A stretch of 28,586 nucleotides of DNA from a virus: the IMG/VR virus record IMGVR_UViG_3300030328_002252, positions 1 to 28,586 of that record; one strand, 5' to 3'. Position 1 is the first letter of the stretch, and each line of letters opens with the position of its first letter. Below are positions 24,101-28,586 of this stretch, piece after piece. The notes under the pieces are model-generated. The model saw only the letters and a program-made list of their open reading frames with translations, ran no database searches and was not told the origin of the DNA. The translations under genes and the position numbers were made by a program.

Positions 24101-25416
24101 ATTTAGAAGTAGTTAAACAACAAGATATAGATATTACACCACAACCTTTTTATACAGAAATTAATTATGATAATCCTGATATTGGTGTAAAAAGCGTGCA
24201 TGATACAAACAATATGATAAAAGAATTAGATGACATTGTTGATAATAAAACAAATGGAGCATACTTACTACGATTAAGACATGAAAGTGCTGATAATACA
24301 CTAACTTATATAACTGTTAAAAAAAGACATAACGCACCTCATACTACTAGTGAAGGTTTAGAGATAAGTCTTGAATTGCAAAATGGTCAATTAACTGGTT
24401 CACAAGGACAGTTATTAAAAGTAGATAGATTAACTATTATGGCACCTCAACAAGATTTTTATAATAATGTAATATTTAATAGTATAGAAATCTCTGAGGA
24501 ACTTAGTGCAGAGGGATTTAATAGAAGTGTAGACCAGTTTGAACGTAGAGTAAGAACAGGAAGTAGACAAGGTGGATATGATGTTACTATTAACCCAGTT
24601 GTTGAAATAGTAACTCCTGAATTAACAGAAGCAATAGCAGCTGATTATAGCTTAGGAAGACAACTAGACTATCTAGAATCACAATCTTATTATGCACCTG
24701 CATTTAGACCTGAACGTGAACCGGTACCAAGTAATCCTTCACCTAGACAATTACGTAAAATAGCTAGTGCGTTTGCTAAAACACCAGTAGGAAGAACATT
24801 AGGTTACGCATGGAAGACTATAGATATTGGTGAAACACTTATTGGTAAAGCATTCCAACAAGCACAGAAAGCAGCTTTGGCTGCAGGTGCTGTATCTTTA
24901 GGTGGTGCTGCTGCAACAGCGGCTTCTATGTGGGCATTGTATGAAATATCTAACTTAGTAGTTGCTGCAGGACAACAAACTGATGATTTATATAATGTAT
25001 TTAAGAGAAGAAATGAAATACTTTCCAATGGTGAAGACTGGGAAAAAGAGATAGCAGAACAAACTTTTTGGCAAGATTATGGTCCTGAATTATGGGAGAT
25101 ATTAGAAATAGCTTCAGACCGTTCTCCTTCAGAAATTCTTGGTGAAAAGATATGGGGATTTGCTTTAGATAATTTAATGAGACAATCAGAAGGTGAAGTA
25201 TTTGAAGAAGGTTTAATAGATGATAGTGAAGAATTAGACACAAGAGACGATATATGGAACTCATCTATGCCACCTAACAGAAAACTCGAACAAATGCAAA
25301 ACTACTATGATTATGATAAAGTATTTACAGGATATTTAAATGATAGACCTGATGCAAATGTAATTGCAAATAGAACATTACAACTTGCAAATAGTGTATA
25401 CAATGGGAATAGATAA
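21181..25416 (+). CDS. 1411-aa giant virion-associated protein with possible GNAT-like domain
   Basis: Acidic, mostly mixed alpha/beta. Residues 358-478 resemble a GNAT acetyltransferase fold: a strand (PSYVIGMVSESPDGTKNFIS), a helix region (HSRAFGTAQNWWKSLMHKAD), strand VEGIVLTNRPAS and the PQVFQLYDHFGFV motif typical of GNAT motif B. The acetyl-CoA loop is not clear. A strongly hydrophobic, alanine-rich segment at about 1215-1270 (KAALAAGAVSLGGAAATAAS) could insert in a membrane, as in ejected phage proteins. Starts by TAATG coupling with the 56-aa gene and ends the same way into the next. Probable internal or ejected virion protein. Confidence 0.55.
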   Translation: MDEISFINFVRDEIEILLRNDEALQEVYSLWDSQPVREQNKLTKSLLQQMEKGDQDTTIVSQLNSQTGTTGNPRLVDLVTAIRYKRENLIREYPELTDVFNMQNRVMTAAADEAAEVFSLDMEEGFRGEIGKVIKKYAPQLESEVSFIENINLEFVSWRPYNEVTIDFENYDPSRVFNNDTAEAKKFVKELNKVAKENNLVISYKLESGMLFEDIFTDSDVLVPTSEASPTNSRNTFKDHSQAHVYYPEGLETAQNKYARGVQKYLFEDITFREFNDTGIQITTNKDNHKVLKQRLDNIFQSRFISTRGAFEGTITKSELVGGLTSSQGMDKMSPVFNGTNRYDKWFEKKSFEDIRKKPSYVIGMVSESPDGTKNFISFVTGDRFGNYGNTISSSGFNNMSEITADFVGMNPRAITGYVPNHITDEFSKVHSRAFGTAQNWWKSLMHKADVEGIVLTNRPASPQVFQLYDHFGFVSDVRLQANDTDISGGMTRIPNPNNPVDELGRGKRSSPEYRITLDVVEDKLWGGSIQEIVSVSRNKTIMTPENVHKHPVVKALRTLGEIDELYPDVEQFQNTELINKRILKLAIPYGNFDNFDSSSVLELWEKLGENDYLYTEEIIDKLKESIKPKDLSQFILRSSQFASEVTGVPPNEAGFGEIIETGLKNNQDAKFTDALVRHMAEVTNQPLESLGAKKVKDVYDESSPYTKDEVFAQYYHSVDPTDTPVIDRATSQRNLETIEEIENALNERRANVTPLADVVDTDSRISSQFNNAALSDVWMYQEVPEEIADYGRLTRVPDLSNMTMIEGGGRLVIDDDVRHKYIRNLQGLHDLDYPDTYKILTADIEFVGKTNIEAGVVILNTRENTISKYYHNYYLSHLGEDISMYPAMVSKDYSPMYEALFETIEEIENASENPRPINFVSSDDLVFSKYPSGRIAEAMRITNEGEVSNMAQGNVLDFTELEINPSRRAELRHLEVVKQQDIDITPQPFYTEINYDNPDIGVKSVHDTNNMIKELDDIVDNKTNGAYLLRLRHESADNTLTYITVKKRHNAPHTTSEGLEISLELQNGQLTGSQGQLLKVDRLTIMAPQQDFYNNVIFNSIEISEELSAEGFNRSVDQFERRVRTGSRQGGYDVTINPVVEIVTPELTEAIAADYSLGRQLDYLESQSYYAPAFRPEREPVPSNPSPRQLRKIASAFAKTPVGRTLGYAWKTIDIGETLIGKAFQQAQKAALAAGAVSLGGAAATAASMWALYEISNLVVAAGQQTDDLYNVFKRRNEILSNGEDWEKEIAEQTFWQDYGPELWEILEIASDRSPSEILGEKIWGFALDNLMRQSEGEVFEEGLIDDSEELDTRDDIWNSSMPPNRKLEQMQNYYDYDKVFTGYLNDRPDANVIANRTLQLANSVYNGNR

Positions 25417-26630
25417 TGTTTAAAGAAGGAAGTTTACTTCAACAACCCGATGAGTTAATCGTTGTAGATGGCGAATATTATGCTGTTTATAACTACACAA
25501 CTTCAGATGGTTATGTAATGCCTTTAGTTGTATTTGTTGATTTGCAAGAAAGTATATTAGAAAGTGCTTTAAGTTCTGCTACAGAATATACAATCGAATC
25601 ATTTGCTCAAGAAAAAGGTTCTGTATTCTTACCATTATTTAACTTATCTCAAGTAAAACAAATGGACCCTGATAATCCAAAAACAGATATAGACGCTATA
25701 TTAGAAAATTTAGAAAATGATTTAGAAAGAAAAGCTAAGTATCTTGGTAAATCTTGGTATTTAGATAATGATGTACAACAACTATTTGCTTATGGTGCTT
25801 TAACAGGCGAGAGCATAACAGACTATTTAGATAATTTACAAGTATTTCAAGATTACAATAAGAATGAAAGAGCTTGGTTAGAACTACAATATACAAATCC
25901 TGATAAAGCAAAACAAATATTAAAAGATAATGCATCAGCATTAAGATTACAAGCAGGACAATTACAAATAACAGGTGAAGGAGTAGAAGATTTAATTACT
26001 CAATTAGCTGCAGATGTTAGCTCAGGTAGATTAACTTCAGACCAAGCTGCATTACAAATGGCTTATCTAGTTGACGATTATAAATTACAAATGGCAGGTG
26101 GACAAGATGTCATGGATTCTGAGTACTTACCTTTCTTAGGTAGAATTAATCAAACACAATCAGGAATGTCTGCTGCTAAATCTTTGGTTACAGCTTACTT
26201 AGGTGTAGATGCAGCAAGAGCTTTTTCAGATAATGGTTTGTTAGAAAATTATGCTTCTATGTTAAGAGCAGATGCTTCAGCAGGAGAAGGAGTAACTGTT
26301 AATGAAAATAAAATTAAAGATGAATTACAAGCTGCACATGATAAACTTTTTCCTAATTATGAAGGCAGTCAACATGCAATATGGTCTGCACCATTGTATA
26401 AAACTGCACAAACTATATTAGGGAAAGCTGCTTTATCAAATGCAGATAAAAAAGAAATAGATATTTTAAGTCAAGAGATGGGTGGAGACTTTAGTCTATT
26501 TGCAGGAGCATTAAGAAAACGATATGAAAATGACCCAACATATCAAGACAAAGTATTAGGAGATATGACAGGTGTATTTAAACAAGATGTATCAGGTATA
26601 TTCTCAGGACAAAGTTTGGTAGGTAGATAA
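25416..26630 (+). CDS. 404-aa virion-type protein of unknown function
   Basis: N-terminus beta-rich (DELIVVDGEYYAVYNYTTSD), the rest helical. Contains DLITQLAADVSSGRLTSDQA (about 189-208) and a glycine-rich ISGQSLVGR-like end. Shares base-level coupling (TAATG) with both neighbours. It may have distant resemblance to the 370-aa neighbour (helical A.DV..G/P L pattern), but I cannot prove homology. Likely a structural protein of neck, core or tail. Confidence 0.55.
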   Translation: MFKEGSLLQQPDELIVVDGEYYAVYNYTTSDGYVMPLVVFVDLQESILESALSSATEYTIESFAQEKGSVFLPLFNLSQVKQMDPDNPKTDIDAILENLENDLERKAKYLGKSWYLDNDVQQLFAYGALTGESITDYLDNLQVFQDYNKNERAWLELQYTNPDKAKQILKDNASALRLQAGQLQITGEGVEDLITQLAADVSSGRLTSDQAALQMAYLVDDYKLQMAGGQDVMDSEYLPFLGRINQTQSGMSAAKSLVTAYLGVDAARAFSDNGLLENYASMLRADASAGEGVTVNENKIKDELQAAHDKLFPNYEGSQHAIWSAPLYKTAQTILGKAALSNADKKEIDILSQEMGGDFSLFAGALRKRYENDPTYQDKVLGDMTGVFKQDVSGIFSGQSLVGR

Positions 26631-27742
26631 TGGCATCAGTAACAGTATGGAGAAAAGATACACCAGGTGGTGAAACATTTGATGATGATTATGCACAATC
26701 AGAAGGATATGCTAACGCTGAAGCCTTTGCTAGACATTTAATAGCTAATGCAGGATATAGTGATGAACCTGTTAGATTACATGCTGATTTCGGTGGTGGC
26801 ATGCCTGTTTCTACTGGTAATGAAATTTCTTATGCTGCACCTCAAGGACAAACTGTAAATAGTTCAACTTTAGAAAGTGTCTTAGGAGACTATTTTGATG
26901 CTGCAGAAACAGGTGATGCTATACAAACAGGTCCTTCTACTTTTGAACAAGCTAAAGGATTATTCCCGTATTTAGATGATAGATTAATTCGTTTATATCT
27001 TGACAAATACAATGAATCAGGAAATGAAAGATTAGCAATGGCAGAGATGAGAGCAGACCCTTTAACTGCTGAAGTATATCCGGGAATTAAAAGAGAAGAT
27101 GGTTCCTTAAGGATGACAGAACAAGAGTATGTTGCTGCTGTAGATAATATGCAAGGTAGTTTACGTAAATATAATTTAAATCCTACAGAATTTGCGGATG
27201 ATATAACAGAAGCAATAGCAGGAGATGTAGCTCCTTTAGAGTGGTCACAAAGATTAGATGCAGGATATGAACAAATAGTTAATAATATACCTCAAGTAAA
27301 AGAAGCATACCTAGAAAATTTTGGAATTAATTTACCTGATGAATCTATATTTGCTATGTTTGTATCTCCTACAGTAGGAAAGAAAATATACGAAGGACAG
27401 ATAAGAGCATCTCAAGTTATAGGTGAAGCATCAGCAGCAGGATTTGCTAACATTTCTGCAGAAGTTGCACAAAGTTTACAAGCACAAGGGTTAACACAAG
27501 ATTTAGCTAGAAAAGGTTTTGGTGCTGCATCAGTAGCACTCACAGGCATACAGACTGCAGCAAGGTCTCAAGGAAGAGATACAGTTACTGCTACTGATTA
27601 TGTACAAGCTACACAGCTTGGTGATGCAAGAGAATTAAGAAACATACAACAAATTGTTGAACAACTTCAAACAGGAAGCTCTTTTAAGAGTGGCCCTAGA
27701 CAATCACAAACAGGCGAAGTTACAGGATTAACTGAAACATAA
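26630..27742 (+). CDS. 370-aa virion-type protein of unknown function
   Basis: Residues 165-290 hold a pattern I associate with a family of actinophage structural proteins: EYVAAVDNMQGSLRKYNLNP, then TEAIAGDVAPLEWSQRL, NIPQVKEAYLENFGIN, SIFAMFVSPTVGKKIYEGQI and ASQVIGEASAAGF (helical repeats with D(V)P..E...R..A). The C-terminus is low-complexity and S/T/Q-rich. It ends the run of coupled genes; after it comes a 200-bp leader with its own promoter. Role unknown. Confidence 0.55.
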   Translation: MASVTVWRKDTPGGETFDDDYAQSEGYANAEAFARHLIANAGYSDEPVRLHADFGGGMPVSTGNEISYAAPQGQTVNSSTLESVLGDYFDAAETGDAIQTGPSTFEQAKGLFPYLDDRLIRLYLDKYNESGNERLAMAEMRADPLTAEVYPGIKREDGSLRMTEQEYVAAVDNMQGSLRKYNLNPTEFADDITEAIAGDVAPLEWSQRLDAGYEQIVNNIPQVKEAYLENFGINLPDESIFAMFVSPTVGKKIYEGQIRASQVIGEASAAGFANISAEVAQSLQAQGLTQDLARKGFGAASVALTGIQTAARSQGRDTVTATDYVQATQLGDARELRNIQQIVEQLQTGSSFKSGPRQSQTGEVTGLTET

Positions 27743-27743
27743 C

Positions 27744-27770
27744 TTGCACCACTATATATTGTGGTATACT
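27744..27770 (+). promoter_or_regulatory. Promoter of scaffold and capsid genes, overlapped by a repeat copy
   Basis: -35 TTGCAC (27744-27749), a 15-bp spacer, then TATACT (27765-27770) preceded by TGG, an extended -10. A copy of the ORF-free-region repeat (27750-27769, core ACTATATATTGT, the exact reverse complement of the 6864 copy's core) fills the spacer and reaches the -10. A regulator binding there would control capsid expression. Confidence 0.6.
27750..27769 (+). repeat. Sixth copy of the ACWATATRTAGT repeat
   Basis: Matches the 7029-7048 copy at 17 of 20 positions, including both flanks (ACTATATAT-GTGGT-TAC). It lies about 20.7 kb from the other five. Confidence 0.65.
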
Positions 27771-27776
27771 AATTTC

Positions 27777-27942
27777 AAGCTGCGTTTGTAAGTCCGCAGG
27801 ATAAAATGACTTCAAGATTGTATTCGGTCTTGATGCCTACTAACAAGACCTGTCAAATAAAAAAAGTAGAGTAAAAATAGGCAGAGGTAACTCATACACC
27901 TCTTGTAAAAATATCGTATGAAGCAAGGACAAGTGAATAAAT
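27777..27942 (+). promoter_or_regulatory. Structured 5' leader of the scaffold gene
   Basis: About 165 nt with hairpins CTGCG/CGCAG (27780-27799), CAAGAT/GTCTTG (27813-27832), TGCCTA/TAGGCA (27834-27883) and AGAGGT/ACCTCT (27883-27903). A 22-codon ORF (27806-27874) starts within it, after a weak CAGGA site; it could be a leader peptide. Such a long, folded leader is unusual in a genome where almost every gene pair overlaps. Confidence 0.45.
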
Positions 27943-28401
27943 ATGGCAGAGCAAGACTCTCAAGCTAACACAGGCGAAAAGAACTGGAAGGAAACTAGAG
28001 AAAAACTAGAGTTTCTAGAAGGGAAAGTTGCAGCTTATGAAGAAAAAGAAAGAGTGCAGATTTTTAAAGATGCAGGTCTTGATACTTCAAAAGGTGTTGG
28101 TAAAGCAGTAGATAAGTTATTCGAAGGTGAAGTAACTGTAGAAAATATTCAACAGTATGCTACTGAAGAATTTGGAGTAGAGTTTGGGCAACAAGACGGA
28201 ATACAACAAGACGTACCGGTCACACAAGCAATTGACGAAAGTCAATCCAAACTAGACAACATACAAAAAAATTCTGTAGTAGATGTTTTTGGAGATGATA
28301 TAGTTTCACAAATTCGAGAAGTTGAATCTAAAGGTACAACTAAACAATCTATAGCTGCTAAGTTATTTGCGATAGAAGAAGCTAAAAAGAACGACAAATA
28401 G
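27943..28401 (+). CDS. Capsid scaffolding protein
   Basis: 152 residues, charged and helical, directly before the capsid gene. Pattern: NWKETREKLEFLEGKVAAYE (coiled coil, residues 14-33), then ERVQIFKDAGLDTSKGVGKA, FEGEVTVENIQQYATEEFGV, a flexible Q/D-rich middle and a helical lysine-rich C-terminus (AAKLFAIEEAKKNDK), where scaffolds bind the shell. This coiled coil plus F..AGLD...GVGKA arrangement is common in actinophage scaffolds. It guides prohead assembly and leaves before or during packaging. The ribosome site is poor (AAGGA about 13 bases upstream), so leader structure may affect translation. Confidence 0.75.
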   Translation: MAEQDSQANTGEKNWKETREKLEFLEGKVAAYEEKERVQIFKDAGLDTSKGVGKAVDKLFEGEVTVENIQQYATEEFGVEFGQQDGIQQDVPVTQAIDESQSKLDNIQKNSVVDVFGDDIVSQIREVESKGTTKQSIAAKLFAIEEAKKNDK

Positions 28402-28461
28402 TAACTTTTAAGTCTTCTTCAAAAAAGTAACAGTAAACAATTAAATTAGGAGAAGATAATA

Positions 28462-28586
28462 ATGGCAGATATATCGTTAACAAATAGTACGATTTATGCA
28501 CAAAATATCAATAACTTTACTGGTGAATTGTTTAAAGTTGGTGGTCAAAGAACACCTCTACTTTCCTCAGTCGGTGGTATGAACGG
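28462..28586 (+). CDS. Major capsid protein, N-terminal part (cut by window end)
   Basis: The first 41 codons are present. MADISLTNSTIYAQNINNFT is followed by GELFKVGGQRTPLLSSVGGM; the FxGELF...RTPLLSxxGG stretch is typical of the start of actinophage HK97-fold capsid proteins. TAGGAGAAG lies about eight bases before the ATG, a strong ribosome site fitting a highly made protein. The gap to the scaffold stop is 60 bp and includes an ACTTTT/AAAAGT inverted repeat without terminator features. Confidence 0.75.
   Translation, partial: MADISLTNSTIYAQNINNFTGELFKVGGQRTPLLSSVGGMN

Noticed and set aside
24130-24240. VHD in the 1411-aa protein and IHD in the 2009-aa protein read as motif C of a virion RNA polymerase (N4-like)
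   Set aside because: No matching motifs A, B or TxxGR could be found in order, so the HD pairs are most likely chance.
28402-28461. Terminator between scaffold and capsid genes (ACTTTT/AAAAGT)
   Set aside because: The stem is pure A/T-rich without a following T run, and the capsid gene must be co-expressed.

Overview
The window looks like roughly half of an AT-rich tailed-phage genome, or a prophage. It holds a packaging and head module, a cluster of small early-type genes, a holin and structured non-coding DNA; there are no host housekeeping genes. Several proteins resemble families I know mainly from phages of Actinobacteria: an Erf/Sak-like annealing protein with an ENCETSAIGRALAN motif, an r1t-type small holin, a helix-turn-helix gene, a scaffold and a capsid N-terminus. 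The low GC content would fit an AT-rich (perhaps aquatic) actinobacterial host. The host assignment is inference only.

Layout. At 4-1437 (+) are a holin-like protein and a metallophosphoesterase. At 1444-4726 (-) is a tightly coupled leftward operon of ten genes, five of its junctions overlapping by one base. It encodes an SGNH hydrolase, an HTH protein, an annealing protein, a 35-aa zinc finger and several small unknowns. At about 4805-5162 there is no gene, but the minus strand can fold into a large ornate RNA with two stems of 20 and 22 bp and two GCAA-capped hairpins. At 5221-5928 (-) is a phage protein of unknown role. Divergent promoters lie at 5957-6002. At 6008-6623 (+) are an HTH protein and a small protein, followed by a terminator.

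At 6624-7459 there is an ORF-free stretch of about 830 bp. It holds two candidate short transcripts, each with a -10 and a terminator; one carries a 10-nt copy of the 16S rRNA anti-Shine-Dalgarno tail. It also holds five copies of a roughly 20-bp repeat with core ACWATATRTAGT. A sixth copy lies at 27750, on the promoter of the scaffold and capsid genes.

At 7460-28586 (+) is the morphogenesis operon: zinc-ribbon protein, SNase-type nuclease, terminase large subunit with fused zinc and HTH extension, portal, two small proteins, a 2009-aa giant, a 475-aa protein, a 434-aa protein with a lysozyme-like domain, a 56-aa protein, a 1411-aa giant, 404-aa and 370-aa proteins, a structured leader, a scaffold, and the start of the major capsid gene. 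About 15.5 kb of very large genes therefore sit between portal and scaffold. I infer that they make internal or ejected virion proteins, with the lysozyme-like domain opening the cell wall.

Strongest leads: the structured RNA at 4805-5162, the shared repeat linking the ORF-free region with the capsid promoter, and the short anti-SD RNA at about 7337-7411.
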